A DNA stretch of 64,000 nucleotides from JARRKC01 sp963723965 (GCA_963723965.1 CAVRSV010000001.1:124001-188000); one strand, 5' to 3'. Shown: positions 6,781 to 16,486, counted from the first letter of the stretch. The notes: generated by a model not told the origin, from the letters alone. Numbers and translations: made by a program.

Positions 6781-8145
6781 TCACTGCCGGACCTCGAGCC
6801 ACGTCTCGTGGTCGTTTACCTTCTGGGGTGTCGCCTCTTCTGGCGGGACGCCCAGAAACTCCGCCACGGAGGGAACGAGCTTCGAATACCAGATCGAGGC
6901 GGTGACCACGACTCGGCCCTCGGCGGCAGACGGGGGGACTTTCCAGGTGAAACTCTCGTTGACTGCCTTCAGAGGCGCCAGCCGGTAGTCGGGACCGAGG
7001 CTGGCGGTATGCCACTGGGCAACGGTCATGCGTCCATCGGGGTCGAGATAAGGCAGCCTGAAGATCCGATCGCCCTCGGGGACTCCCGCGTCCCGGGCCA
7101 GGCCGCGAAAACCCGTCAGGCCCTGGATGTCGCCGATGTCCTGATAGGCCAGGGCGGAACTGGAGGCGATGGTCATCTCCTCACCCTGGAAGCCTTTCGG
7201 AGTGACGGCCAAGTGGTAGGTCGCTCCTGCCGAATCACGAGCTTCGACATGCAGCCAGAGCAGCCGCTCTTCGGCAGAGCCGCTCGGGATCATGTGGCCC
7301 GCCTTGGCGTTGACCACCGTCACCAGGAAGGCGACCGAATCGCCGGGTTTCGCCGAACGCGTATCGGGGTGAATTCGCACTTCGGCCACGCCGCGCAGCT
7401 TGCCCGGGTCGTGCGCCCCGTGAAAGAGGTGCTGGCGGACATCGGGGCGGTCCTTCCCAAGGCCGGGGGCGCTGTTCCCGGCGGCTGGAGGCATGTGACA
7501 GTCCTGACAGACGACCCCGGATTTCGCGTAGGGACCCTCGCGCCACTCGAGCTGGGTCGACTTCACCCAGACTCCCCATGGGTCCTTCTCGTTGTGGCAG
7601 GTTCCACAGAATTCGGCGCTGCGCAAAAAGGAGTTCGCTGCGACCTTGTGGGCGGGGCTTTCGCAATCGGATCGGATTCCCTGCTCAGTGGCTCCGGGAT
7701 CGGCAATGTAATTGAAGTTGAAGGGCACCTCGCCCTCGAAGCCCGTGATGCTGTGACAGAGGTCGCAGGAGACGCCTTCGTTGGCTCTCGTCCCGGCGGA
7801 GGGCCGCTGCGGCGGGATATCGCCGGCGAGGAAGGCCAGGGGAGCATGGCAGCCGATACAGCCGGCTTTGATGCCCGCCACCTTCTCCTCCTTCTGGCTG
7901 TGCGGGAGAGCCAGTTTGAAGTATTCGATTTCATCCCACGGGTGGGTGAAGCTCTGCGACATCATGGCCTGCTCGTGCTGCATGTTGATGTCGAGGTGAC
8001 ACGAGGCACAGGCGTCGGACATTTCGAACCGGTCGTAGGGGAGCGTGCCCAGGGCCGCGTCCCCGGCCTTCTGCGCCAGCGCCGCCGGCCAGGCGGTCAC
8101 CCCCAACCCAACCATCATCAGAAAAAGGACTCTCGAAATCTGCAT
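6781..8145 (-). CDS. exported pentahaem c-type cytochrome
   Basis: The protein has 454 residues with an N-terminal signal peptide (MQISRVLFLMMVGLGVTAWP, cleavage probably near ALAQ). Five CxxCH motifs follow: CASCH (46-50), CIGCH (96-100), CDLCH (127-131), CGTCH (180-184) and CQDCH (213-217). The layout is like the cytochrome c554/c552 group. The second half, about 230 residues without cysteine motifs, looks like a beta-rich domain. It is periplasmic or outer-membrane attached and should carry electrons; the substrate is unknown. It converges on the haem-kinase operon, 10 bases from the archaemetzincin stop, and could belong to the redox function that kinase monitors. Confidence 0.88.
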   Translation of the reverse strand: MQISRVLFLMMVGLGVTAWPAALAQKAGDAALGTLPYDRFEMSDACASCHLDINMQHEQAMMSQSFTHPWDEIEYFKLALPHSQKEEKVAGIKAGCIGCHAPLAFLAGDIPPQRPSAGTRANEGVSCDLCHSITGFEGEVPFNFNYIADPGATEQGIRSDCESPAHKVAANSFLRSAEFCGTCHNEKDPWGVWVKSTQLEWREGPYAKSGVVCQDCHMPPAAGNSAPGLGKDRPDVRQHLFHGAHDPGKLRGVAEVRIHPDTRSAKPGDSVAFLVTVVNAKAGHMIPSGSAEERLLWLHVEARDSAGATYHLAVTPKGFQGEEMTIASSSALAYQDIGDIQGLTGFRGLARDAGVPEGDRIFRLPYLDPDGRMTVAQWHTASLGPDYRLAPLKAVNESFTWKVPPSAAEGRVVVTASIWYSKLVPSVAEFLGVPPEEATPQKVNDHETWLEVRQ

Positions 8146-8266
8146 CGGTTCGCTCCCCCCGGGACCGGGACGGGCCCTTCTGCTCCGGTCGGAATGGACT
8201 CGGCGCCCGCCGTCGGTTCCGGAACCTCTCCCGTGTATCCCGTTTCCCCTCGAAACGGAGTGTCGA

Positions 8267-10543
8267 TCAGCGATTCACGGTCTTCGTGCGCGATCGCTCC
8301 AGCTCCTGCGCATCGACAACCGCAATGGCCGCCATGTTGACGATGTCCTTGGCCTCGAAACCATGCTGCAGTACGTGGACCGGCTTGTTCATCCCGACCA
8401 GAATGGGACCGATGGCCTCGGCGCCCCCCAGACGCTGCACCAGCTTGTAGGCGATGTTTGCCGACTGCAGGTCCGGGAAGATGAGCACGTTGGCCGGACT
8501 GGTGAGGGTGCTGAAGGTGTAGTGTTCGGAGATCAGGTCGTGCACGACTGCCGTGTCCGCCTGCATCTCGCCGTCCACCATCAGCCGGGGATCCTTCTGC
8601 CTGACCAGCTCCGTGGCCCGTCGCATCTTCTCGGCGAGGGGATGGCGCACGCTCCCGAAATTCGAAAAGGAGAGCATTGCCACGCGCGGCTCGATGTTGA
8701 ATCGCCGCGCAACCTCGGCCGTCAGGACGGCGATGTCGGCCAGTTCCTCGGCGGAAGGGTCGATGTTGACGGTGGTATCGGCAAAAAAGTAGATCCGATC
8801 CTTGAGCACCATCATGAACAGCCCGACCACACGGCTGCAGTCCGGGCGCATCTGGATGACCTGCAGGGCGGGTCGAATCGTATCGGGGTACTGCTGATCG
8901 ACGCCGCAGACCAATGCGTCGGCATCCCCGAGACGGACCATCATCGATCCGTAGACCGTCTTGTTGCGCATCATCCGCCGGGCGTCCGCCATAGTCAGTC
9001 CCCGGCGTTGGCGCTGGCGATACAGCTCCTGAGCGTACTGCTCGAATTTGCCCGACGTTTCGGGATCGACGATCTCGACATCCTCGAGATGCAGGTCGAG
9101 GTCATCCACGATCGCCCGGATCTTCTCGGCTTTCCCCAGCAGAACGGGATGAGCGAAGCCTTCGTCGAGGATGATCTGGCTGGCACGCAGCACCTTTTCG
9201 TGCTCGCCTTCCGGGAAGGCCACCCGCTTGGGTTCGCGGCGGGCCTGGTTGATGACGACGCGCATGACTTCGCGCGAGCGTCCGAGACGGCGTTCCAGGG
9301 ATTCACGGTATTCCTCGAGATCGATCTGGAGCCGGGCAATGCCGGTTTCCATGGCGGCCTTCGCCACAGCCGCCGACTCCCAGATCAGGACTCGGTAGTC
9401 GAAGGGCTTGGGGATCAGATAATTCGGTCCGAAATGAAGACGGTCGACATCGTAGGCCTTCATGACCGATTCGGGGACGTCCTCCTTCGCCAGACTCGCC
9501 AGTGCTCGAGTCGCGGCGAGCTTCATCTCCTCGTTGATCGCCGTCGCGCGGACATCCAGAGCGCCCCGAAAGATGAAGGGGAATCCCAGCACGTTGTTGA
9601 CCTGGTTCGGGTAGTCGGAACGTCCCGTCGCCATGATCGTGTCGGGCCGCGCGGCCATGGCCTCCTCATAGGTGATCTCCGGGTCCGGATTGGCCAGGGC
9701 GAAGACGATCGGGCGGCTGTTCATGCCCTTCAGCATGTCCCCCGTCACGCAGTTCGCAATGGAGAGACCGACGAAAACATCGGCACCTCGCATGGCTTGA
9801 GTCAGTGTCCGGGCATCGGTCTCGGCGGCCAGGGACTCCTTGTGGGGGTTCATACCTTCGACCCGACCCTGGTAGATGACTCCCTTCGAATCACACAGCA
9901 TCAGGTTTTCCCGGCGGACACCCAGCGACAGGTAGTAGCGGGCGCAGGCGATTCCGCTGGCTCCGGAGCCGTTGACGACGATCTTCACCTCTTCGATCGC
10001 CTTCTCACACACCTCGAGGGCGTTCAGAAGGGCGGCGCCGGAGATGATCGCGGTTCCGTGCTGGTCGTCGTGAAAGACCGGAATGTTCAGGTCCTCTTTG
10101 AGCCGATCCTCGATCAGAAAGCATTCGGGAGCCTTGATGTCCTCGAGATTGATGCCGCCGAAGGTCGGTTCCAGCAACTTCACCGTTCGGATGACGTCTT
10201 CGGGATCCTCGCTGTTGATCTCCAGATCAAAGACGTCGATGTCGGCGAAGCGCTTGAAGAGAACACCCTTTCCCTCCATCACCGGCTTTCCCGCGGCCGC
10301 ACCGATGTTGCCGAGGCCGAGGACTGCCGTGCCGTTCGATACGACGGCGACCAGGTTTCCTTTGGCCGTGTAGTTGAAGACGTCGTCCGGGTTTTCCTTG
10401 ATTTTCAGACAGGGAACGGCGACGCCGGGAGTATATGCCAGAGACAGATCCCTCTGGGTGAGACACGGCTTGGTTGGTATGACCTCGATCTTCCCCTTAC
10501 GCCCCTGGCTGTGGTACTCCAGGGCATCTCGTTCTCGTACCAT
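8267..10543 (-). CDS. maeB: NADP-dependent malic enzyme with C-terminal phosphotransacetylase-like domain
   Basis: The gene encodes 758 residues, close to E. coli MaeB (759). The first half is the malic enzyme: SLAYTPGVAVPCL, the Asp/Lys catalytic region around AVVSNGTAVLGLGNIG, VFHDDQHGTAI, and a Rossmann segment (VVNGSGASGIACARYYL). The second half, from about residue 430, resembles phosphate acetyltransferase (FPEGEHEKVLRA, then VGLFMMVLKD). In MaeB this domain is regulatory and binds acetyl-CoA. The enzyme decarboxylates malate to pyruvate with NADP in the cytoplasm, feeding gluconeogenesis or NADPH supply. GAGGAG lies before the ATG. It appears to be a single-gene unit. Confidence 0.95.
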   Translation of the reverse strand: MVRERDALEYHSQGRKGKIEVIPTKPCLTQRDLSLAYTPGVAVPCLKIKENPDDVFNYTAKGNLVAVVSNGTAVLGLGNIGAAAGKPVMEGKGVLFKRFADIDVFDLEINSEDPEDVIRTVKLLEPTFGGINLEDIKAPECFLIEDRLKEDLNIPVFHDDQHGTAIISGAALLNALEVCEKAIEEVKIVVNGSGASGIACARYYLSLGVRRENLMLCDSKGVIYQGRVEGMNPHKESLAAETDARTLTQAMRGADVFVGLSIANCVTGDMLKGMNSRPIVFALANPDPEITYEEAMAARPDTIMATGRSDYPNQVNNVLGFPFIFRGALDVRATAINEEMKLAATRALASLAKEDVPESVMKAYDVDRLHFGPNYLIPKPFDYRVLIWESAAVAKAAMETGIARLQIDLEEYRESLERRLGRSREVMRVVINQARREPKRVAFPEGEHEKVLRASQIILDEGFAHPVLLGKAEKIRAIVDDLDLHLEDVEIVDPETSGKFEQYAQELYRQRQRRGLTMADARRMMRNKTVYGSMMVRLGDADALVCGVDQQYPDTIRPALQVIQMRPDCSRVVGLFMMVLKDRIYFFADTTVNIDPSAEELADIAVLTAEVARRFNIEPRVAMLSFSNFGSVRHPLAEKMRRATELVRQKDPRLMVDGEMQADTAVVHDLISEHYTFSTLTSPANVLIFPDLQSANIAYKLVQRLGGAEAIGPILVGMNKPVHVLQHGFEAKDIVNMAAIAVVDAQELERSRTKTVNR

Positions 10544-10717
10544 TTGGCTCTTCTCCTCACTGATTCCTCGTTGCGGAAAGACTCCTCGAGGAAGACAGAT
10601 GGGCGGTTTACTCTCCGGCCGGCTCTCCGGCGGCGGCCATGGATTCAGCGGGAAGCGGTTCTCCGGCCCGGCTCCGCGGGCCGCAAGAGCCCGCAGCTCG
10701 GGGGCAGTCTCTCGGCC

Positions 10718-11098
10718 TCAATCCGCCCAAAAGTCGACGACGAAGACATCCGCCAGTAACGGACCCACCAACTCCCCGAACTCCTTGTGCGCCGGATGCA
10801 CGAGATAGGCATCTCGATCCTTCTCGTTGCGGAACGTCAGAATGAAGCAATGCGTGAATCCTTTGTTCAGGCCTTCCGGACTGACGTTGGTCCCGGCTTC
10901 AAAGGAGACGATGACATCGATTTTGTTCTTGAGCGCCCGGAAGGCCTCCACGACCTGGCTGATCTGCTCGGGGGAGGCATCCTCCTTGAACTTGAAGGCG
11001 ACGACGTGCCGGACGGTTCCTGCGGATTCGTCCGAGGGCGAGGCAAGGAAAGCAACTCCAAAAAGGGCTAATAGAGCGAGCGGAATGTAGCGATGCAT
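10718..11098 (-). CDS. exported Dabb (stress-responsive alpha/beta barrel) protein
   Basis: The ATG at 11098 has GGGAGGGGG four bases upstream, so I prefer it to the longer frame. The 126-residue product starts with a hydrophobic leader (MHRYIPLALLALFGVAFLAS). It continues with a Dabb-domain pattern: VRHVVAFKFKEDASPEQISQ, a central GTNVSPEGLNKGFTH, and the ending HPAHKEFGELVGPLLADVFVVDF. Dabb domains are ferredoxin-like dimeric barrels of varied function. Export of the domain is the unusual part; periplasmic or lipoprotein-like location is inferred from the leader only. Confidence 0.85.
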   Translation of the reverse strand: MHRYIPLALLALFGVAFLASPSDESAGTVRHVVAFKFKEDASPEQISQVVEAFRALKNKIDVIVSFEAGTNVSPEGLNKGFTHCFILTFRNEKDRDAYLVHPAHKEFGELVGPLLADVFVVDFWAD

Positions 11099-11297
11099 CG
11101 AACCCCCTCCCGTCCGTGACGACCTGCTGAAACATACACCAGGCCCATGACCCGTGCAAGCGTGCAGGCGCACCCATTCGGCCCGCCGGAGCGGTGGGGC
11201 GACGGAAGCGGGCGATTCGGCGACGCCCCGGGCCCCCGGGAGCCACAGTCCCTGTGATAGTCTCTTCCTCACGGAGGCGCAACAAGGAGACCAAGCG

Positions 11298-11615
11298 ATG
11301 AAAGTGATCGCGGATTTCTGCATCGTCCCGATTGGCGTAGGGGTCAGTCTTTCCCGCTACATCGCGGCCTGTGAGGAAGTCATCCAACAAAGTGGCCTGA
11401 CGGCCCGGTTGCACGCCTACGGCACCAACGTCGAGGGCGAATGGGACCAGGTGCTGGCGGCGCTGAAGCGGTGCCATGAGGTCGTGCACTCCATGGGAGC
11501 CCCCAGGATTTCAACGACGGTCCGACTCGGCACCCGTACCGATCGGGATCAGACGATGCTCGAGAAGATGGAGAGTGTGGAGGAGAAGCTGCGGAGTGAG
11601 AAGGTCCCTCAATAG
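11298..11615 (+). CDS. MTH1187/YkoF-family (DUF77) thiamine-binding protein
   Basis: The ATG at 11298 follows AAGGAGA, giving 105 residues. The sequence (MKVIADFCIVPIGVGVSLSR, GLTARLHAYGTNVEGEWDQV, GAPRISTTVRLGTRTD) is typical of the small cytoplasmic MTH1187 family, some members of which bind thiamine or related pyrimidines. No thiamine transport or riboswitch signal is visible nearby, so the ligand is uncertain. Its end overlaps the start of the following M23 peptidase gene by 20 bases, suggesting translational coupling that may be accidental in function. Confidence 0.88.
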   Translation: MKVIADFCIVPIGVGVSLSRYIAACEEVIQQSGLTARLHAYGTNVEGEWDQVLAALKRCHEVVHSMGAPRISTTVRLGTRTDRDQTMLEKMESVEEKLRSEKVPQ

Positions 11616-12501
11616 TTACTGTGCCCTGGCCGTGGCCGCCTTCTGGCTGCTCACGGCCGCCATCCTGTTCGCCGGTCCGGTCCAGATCGTCCACGAGGCC
11701 CGCTCCCTGCAACCCGGAGAAGTCGTCCTGTTGCGGGTCAGTGCCGCCGCTCCGATCGAAGAGGTGCACGCCCACGTGCTGGATCGCGACTATCCCTTCT
11801 TTCCGACCGGCGATCCGCGCATCTGGGAAGGACTGGTCGGCCTCGATTTGAATCTGAAGCCCGGCAGCTACCCCGTGAAGGTCGAGGGTCGGAGTGCCGG
11901 CGCGGATTTCTCGGCTGCCGATCTTCTGAAAGTGCTGCCCAAGAAGTTCCCCGTGCGGCGCATTACGGTGGACGAGAAGTTCGCCAACCCTCCCGCCGCC
12001 GTGATGGATCGGATCGAGAGAGAACAAAAGCTGGTTGCTTCGATCTTCCAGGGCACGACGGCGCAGCGGTACTGGAAGGGAACCTTCCATCGGCCCGTTC
12101 CGGGAGCGGCTCTGAGCAGCTTCGGCAAGCGAAGTATCGTCAACGGGCAACCCCGAAGCCCACACAGCGGCACGGATTTCCGAGGAGCTCGGGGGACTCC
12201 GGTCGAGGCGCCCAACGACGGCCGGGTCGTCCTGGCCCAGGAGCTCTACTTTTCCGGCAACACCGTGATCATCGATCACGGCCTCGGTCTGTACTCGTAC
12301 CTGGCGCACCTGTCGGCCTTCAAAGTGGAGGTCGGTCAGCCGGTTCGGAAAGGTATGGTGGTGGGGCTCGTCGGCGCCACCGGGCGGGTGACGGGACCGC
12401 ATCTCCATTGGACGACACGCTTGCTCGGAGCCCGCGTGGATCCGCTTTCCCTGATGCAGGTCCTGGACGAAGCGGAGGCCGGTCTCAGCGCGTCCCCTTG
12501 A
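11596..12501 (+). CDS. exported M23-family (LytM) peptidase
   Basis: GTG 11596, preceded by AGGAGA at a good distance, gives 301 residues that begin with a secretion signal (MRRSLNSYCALAVAAFWLLTAAILFAG). Residues 25-150 form a beta-rich region that may bind cell wall or a partner. The C-terminal half is a LytM domain with HSGTDFRG (zinc ligands His and Asp), GNTVIIDHGLGLYSYLAHLS and GPHLHW. All expected zinc ligands are present, so it is probably an active peptidoglycan endopeptidase in the periplasm. Its last 17 bases overlap the convergent phosphatase gene. Confidence 0.88.
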   Translation: MRRSLNSYCALAVAAFWLLTAAILFAGPVQIVHEARSLQPGEVVLLRVSAAAPIEEVHAHVLDRDYPFFPTGDPRIWEGLVGLDLNLKPGSYPVKVEGRSAGADFSAADLLKVLPKKFPVRRITVDEKFANPPAAVMDRIEREQKLVASIFQGTTAQRYWKGTFHRPVPGAALSSFGKRSIVNGQPRSPHSGTDFRGARGTPVEAPNDGRVVLAQELYFSGNTVIIDHGLGLYSYLAHLSAFKVEVGQPVRKGMVVGLVGATGRVTGPHLHWTTRLLGARVDPLSLMQVLDEAEAGLSASP

Positions 12502-14128
12502 GCACCACCAGCGTCAAGTCGTCGTACTGGGCGACGTCCCCCACGAAAGCCAGGAGATCGGCGTAGATCGTCCGCAGGATCTCGCGCGCGGACAGATGAC
12601 AGTTCGCGGCGATTCGTTCCCGGAGCCTCTCCTCGCCGAACATCTCCTCGTGCTCGTTCTGAGCCTCGACGACCCCGTCGGTGTACATCACGAGAGTGTT
12701 CCCCTCGCCGATTTCGACGACCCCGCTGGTGAAGGAGAGATCCCTGCGAAAACCCAGGATGGGGCCGCCCTCTTCGAGGGTTCGAAAAGTCCCGCCCTCG
12801 AACAGGAGCGGAGGATTGTGGCCGGCGTTGACGTAGCGCAGCATTCGACTGTCGGCGTCGAGTTCACCATAGAAGAGAGTGACGAAGCGGTTGCTCGGGC
12901 AGTCTTCGGTCAGGCTGTTGTTCAGGAGGCGGAGAGTCTCTTCCACACTCAGGCGGTTCTTGACCTGGGTACGGAGCGCCGCCCGGAGGGAAGCCATCAG
13001 GAGTGCGGCGGACAGCCCCTTGCCGCTGATATCGGCAATCACCAGGGCGCACCCCCGATCACGCCAGGGGAGAATGTCGTAGTAGTCTCCCCCGACCTGG
13101 GCTGCCGGCTCGCTGAGACCCGCGATCTCGAATCCCGCGACGACCGGCACGCTCTTGGGAAGGAAGCCCAGCTGAATCGAACGGGCGAGGCTCAAATCCC
13201 GTTCCAGTTTCTGTTTTTCCAGCGCCTCTCGGTGCAGTCGCGCCTTTTCGATGGCAATCGCCGCCTGGTCGGACAGCGCCGAAAAGAGCGGGATATCGTC
13301 CTCCGTGAAGCCCTGGTCGCAGCGTCGATTGAGGGCCTGCAAAACGCCCAGGATCTTCCCTTCCGAGTCCCGCATGGGCACACAGATCAAATTCCGCGTG
13401 CGGAAGCCGGTCTTCGAGACCTCCCCGTAGAAACGATCGTCCTTCTCCGGGTCTGCCACGACCAGGGGGATTCCCCTGCGGGCGACCCATCCTCCGAAAC
13501 CCCGGCCCGGCGGAATGCGCACCCCCGAGATCTCGGCCCGGGCGGGACCGGTGGGAACGGTGAAGATCAGTTCGCCGGTCTGCTCGTCGAGCAGGAGCAG
13601 CGAACTGGCCTCCGCGTCCATGATCTTCTTGGCGGACTCCATGATTTCCGAAAGCAACCGCTCGAGTGTCACCGACGAATTGATGCGGGCGGAAACCTGA
13701 ACCAGCTGGCTCAGCCGGATGCTGGTCGAAATCCAGGGTTCCCACTGGGCGGGTGAGACTGAATCGGTGAGATACCGGCGCCGGCACTCGGCCTTTGCCT
13801 CAGCGGTCATGAACGGGGCCAGCCGCACCGCCAGGTCTACGGGGCCTGCAGGGTGGGTCGCTTCGAGACGAAGCTCCACCGAAGTCCGGGAGGCGGCCCG
13901 CTCCACGATCCCCCGTCCTGAAGCCAGCAGGATCGGCCCTTCCCGGATGCGCAACTGGAGAACCTGGCCGGGCCTGGGCAGAAAGGGGAGCTTCAGGCGA
14001 ATTCGAGAGAAATCTCCGTCCGCCTCGAGGAGCTGGCCTTTCCGGGGTCCCTTCGACGCACGGTCCTCACGGGTGACATCGACACGGATCCCTTGGGCAA
14101 ACGAATAGCACTCCCTGAGCGGGGCCAT
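12485..14128 (-). CDS. GAF-domain SpoIIE/RsbU-type serine phosphatase
   Basis: The protein has 547 residues. The first 130 or so are a beta-rich region (VDVTREDRASKGPRKGQLLE) that could be a PilZ-like or similar small-barrel domain; this is uncertain. A GAF domain follows (DAEASSLLLLDEQTGELIF to QAAIAIEKARL). A PP2C-type SpoIIE phosphatase follows: GGDYYDILPW, VIADISGKGLSAALLMA, YVNAGHNPPLLF, LVMYTDGVVEAQN. The metal-binding aspartates are present. It should dephosphorylate an anti-sigma-factor antagonist in response to a signal bound by GAF. No anti-sigma or STAS partner is encoded next to it, so it probably acts in trans. Confidence 0.9.
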   Translation of the reverse strand: MAPLRECYSFAQGIRVDVTREDRASKGPRKGQLLEADGDFSRIRLKLPFLPRPGQVLQLRIREGPILLASGRGIVERAASRTSVELRLEATHPAGPVDLAVRLAPFMTAEAKAECRRRYLTDSVSPAQWEPWISTSIRLSQLVQVSARINSSVTLERLLSEIMESAKKIMDAEASSLLLLDEQTGELIFTVPTGPARAEISGVRIPPGRGFGGWVARRGIPLVVADPEKDDRFYGEVSKTGFRTRNLICVPMRDSEGKILGVLQALNRRCDQGFTEDDIPLFSALSDQAAIAIEKARLHREALEKQKLERDLSLARSIQLGFLPKSVPVVAGFEIAGLSEPAAQVGGDYYDILPWRDRGCALVIADISGKGLSAALLMASLRAALRTQVKNRLSVEETLRLLNNSLTEDCPSNRFVTLFYGELDADSRMLRYVNAGHNPPLLFEGGTFRTLEEGGPILGFRRDLSFTSGVVEIGEGNTLVMYTDGVVEAQNEHEEMFGEERLRERIAANCHLSAREILRTIYADLLAFVGDVAQYDDLTLVVLKGTR

Positions 14129-14147
14129 CGAGCATGATGGTAGCAGA

Positions 14148-15575
14148 TCAGTCGGTCGGACCGAAGATCCAGCCGGTCCTGGGAAAGCGGCTGAGCAGAA
14201 CTTCTCCGTCGAGCAACGCGTGCCCCAGCGGCTGGTCGCGAAACCGGACGATCACCTGACCGGATCCGGAGAGCGCGGGATGGAGGTCTTCGCGGTTGGC
14301 GTAGGCGAAGGCCTCCGTCCAGCCGTCGAGCACGCAGACGCCGCACCGGGCTCCGGCTCCCACGAGATGGGTCCCCTCGGTGGTCAGCCGTGTCGGGCGA
14401 TTGCGGAGATGCGCGATCGGCAGGCCGGACCGGACCGGTTCTTCGTGAAAGGGAAAGGCAGCGGCCTGGGCGGCCACTCCGCTCAGCTCGGAGGAGATGT
14501 TCCAGCGATAGGGCTCAAAGACCTCCGGAGGGAAATCGAAATGGGCTGCCAGACCGTCGAGTTCGGCGGCGACCCGCTCATCGGACATCTCGAGGAAGGG
14601 GTGACAGCGCCGGGGAGGTTTCCGAAAGCGGGCCTGGCCGAAGGAGGCGGTTTTGCGCAGGCGGGCGATGAAGAATCCCTCGCAGGGATTCTCGTAGGGA
14701 TGGATTCGGGCCGCGCGGACGAGGGTCGGAGAGTAAATTCGGCCGGAGTGGGAGGTCAGTCCGGGGCGGACCTTCAGCCCGGGCAGTTGGAACTCCTCGA
14801 GGATGACCGGGAACCGTTCCAGGGCGAAATCGATGACGGCCTCGTTCTCCTCAGGGGCGATGGTGCAGGTGGAGTAGACGAGGACTCCCCCGGGCTTGAG
14901 TGCCTTGAGCCCGCTGTGAAGCAGACTGCGTTGCTGGACGGCGAGCCGTTCGCTCCGCGCCGGCTGCCACCAGTCGAGCACCTCCGGAGACTTGTGCAGG
15001 GTTCCCAGAGCCGAGCAGGGTGCATCCAGGAGAACGCGGTCGAAAGACTCGAAATACTGGTTGCCGTACAACTCGCCGTAGCCCTTCATCACGCACACGT
15101 TGGCCGCTCCGAGCCGCCTGAGATTAAAGACCAGGCCCCGAATCCTGCGATTGGACGAGTCGTTGGCGAGGATGAGCCCCTGGTTCTGCATGAGCTCCGC
15201 GAGCTGCGTCGTCTTCGATCCCGGCGCGGCACAGAGATCGAGGACGCATTCGCCGGGTCGCGGTCCGAGCACTCTCGCCGGCAGCATGGAGGCCAGATCC
15301 TGGATGTAGATGTCTCCCAGACAGTGGGCGAGGCTCCGGCCGGGGGAACGGGCGGGCGGCCGGCATTCGTAGACGTCGGTCGAGGCCTCACAGGGACGAA
15401 AATCGAAGCCCTCGGCCGTCAGGAGGGATTCCTGGAATTCGCGGCTGTGCTTGAGACCGTTGAATCGGAAACGGGCCGGGAGTTTGAGTCCGGTCTGTGA
15501 AAGAAAGTCGGCTTCCCGGCCTTCGGTGACCTCGTTCAACAAAGAGCGGAGTGCGGGAGATACATCGATTGCCAT
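14148..15575 (-). CDS. rsmF: RsmB/RsmF-type rRNA cytosine-C5 methyltransferase
   Basis: The protein has 475 residues. The SAM-binding motif is LDLCAAPGSK (112-121). The two catalytic cysteines of the NOL1/NOP2/Sun family are in LLDAPCSALG (Cys187) and VYSTCTIAPEE (Cys237). The extra C-terminal region of about 170 residues is like RsmF (YebU) rather than the short RsmB enzymes; I see no N-terminal NusB-like domain. It should methylate a cytosine of 16S rRNA. Nineteen bases separate its stop from the start of the phosphatase gene on the same strand. Confidence 0.88.
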   Translation of the reverse strand: MAIDVSPALRSLLNEVTEGREADFLSQTGLKLPARFRFNGLKHSREFQESLLTAEGFDFRPCEASTDVYECRPPARSPGRSLAHCLGDIYIQDLASMLPARVLGPRPGECVLDLCAAPGSKTTQLAELMQNQGLILANDSSNRRIRGLVFNLRRLGAANVCVMKGYGELYGNQYFESFDRVLLDAPCSALGTLHKSPEVLDWWQPARSERLAVQQRSLLHSGLKALKPGGVLVYSTCTIAPEENEAVIDFALERFPVILEEFQLPGLKVRPGLTSHSGRIYSPTLVRAARIHPYENPCEGFFIARLRKTASFGQARFRKPPRRCHPFLEMSDERVAAELDGLAAHFDFPPEVFEPYRWNISSELSGVAAQAAAFPFHEEPVRSGLPIAHLRNRPTRLTTEGTHLVGAGARCGVCVLDGWTEAFAYANREDLHPALSGSGQVIVRFRDQPLGHALLDGEVLLSRFPRTGWIFGPTD

Positions 15576-15700
15576 GCGGACTGCCAGGTCGATATTATCA
15601 GTTCAGCAGAGGCTCCTTTGAGAAGGGGGAACCATTTCACCCTTTCTTGGCGTCTGTAGTAGGAGACAGTTCTTCCTTTTCCTGAAGATCGGCGCGAAGA

Positions 15701-16465
15701 GTGAGAAAGATCGTCATCCTCATCCTGGTCGGGCTGGGCGGCCTGCTGATCGTCAGGGGCCGCGGCGCCGGAGATGCGCCAAGCCAGTTCGAGGAGGCCA
15801 ATCCGGATTTCACCTTCGTGCGACTCATCTATTCGGGCGGCGGGGGCTGGCGACGGGGCCGGGGCTCCAGTTGGTCGACCGACTTTCCCAAGGCCGACAA
15901 TCAGCTGCTCTATGCGATCCGAAAGTTGACGGACCTGTCGTTCATTCAGCCCGAGAGCCGTGCATTGTCCCTCAATACGGACGAGATCTTCGAGTACCCG
16001 TTCCTCTACGCCGTCGAAGTGGGGCACATGCGGCTCAGTGACGAGGAGGCGGCCCGCCTGCGCGAATACCTGTTGCGCGGGGGCTTTCTCATGGTCGATG
16101 ACTTTCACGGGACCTGGGAGTGGGACAACTTCTATCAGGAAATCAAACGGGTTCTGCCCGAGTATGAACCGGAAGATCTGCCCTTGTCTCACCCGATTTT
16201 CCACTGCTATTTCGACATCGATGCGCTGTTCCAGATTCCCGGTCTCCAGTTTCTCTACAGCGGGCGGACCTGGGAGAAGGACGGTCGTCAGGCTCGCTAC
16301 ATGGGAATCCGGGATGACTCCGGACGAGTCGTGGTCATGATCAACCACAACGTCGATCTCGGCGATGCCTGGGAATGGGCCGAGCTCGAAGAGTATCCAC
16401 GACAGTACGCGCACCTCGCCTTCAAGCTGACGGTCAATTACATCGTCTACGCCATGACGCACTGA
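15701..16465 (+). CDS. exported DUF4159 protein
   Basis: The frame opens with GTG at 15701 and encodes 254 residues. It has an N-terminal hydrophobic leader (MRKIVILILVGLGGLLIVRG) and a DUF4159 domain: FTFVRLIYSGGGG, ADNQLLYAIRKLT, RLREYLLRGGFLMVDDFHGTWEWDNF, HPIFHCYFDI, MINHNVDLGDAWEWAE. DUF4159 has a glutamine-amidotransferase-like fold and often sits in MoxR/BatA-type clusters; here it stands alone. Function unknown; the location is probably periplasmic. Confidence 0.85.
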   Translation: MRKIVILILVGLGGLLIVRGRGAGDAPSQFEEANPDFTFVRLIYSGGGGWRRGRGSSWSTDFPKADNQLLYAIRKLTDLSFIQPESRALSLNTDEIFEYPFLYAVEVGHMRLSDEEAARLREYLLRGGFLMVDDFHGTWEWDNFYQEIKRVLPEYEPEDLPLSHPIFHCYFDIDALFQIPGLQFLYSGRTWEKDGRQARYMGIRDDSGRVVVMINHNVDLGDAWEWAELEEYPRQYAHLAFKLTVNYIVYAMTH

Positions 16466-16486
16466 AGGCGGGAAGACCGCTCGGGG

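Noticed and set aside
8045..10759. 904-residue antisense frame over maeB
   Set aside because: It mirrors the codon pattern of maeB and has no recognisable domain.
11154..11297. Upstream extension of the thiamine-binding gene
   Set aside because: The extra N-terminal residues are arginine-rich and unlike the family; the ATG at 11298 has a good ribosome site.
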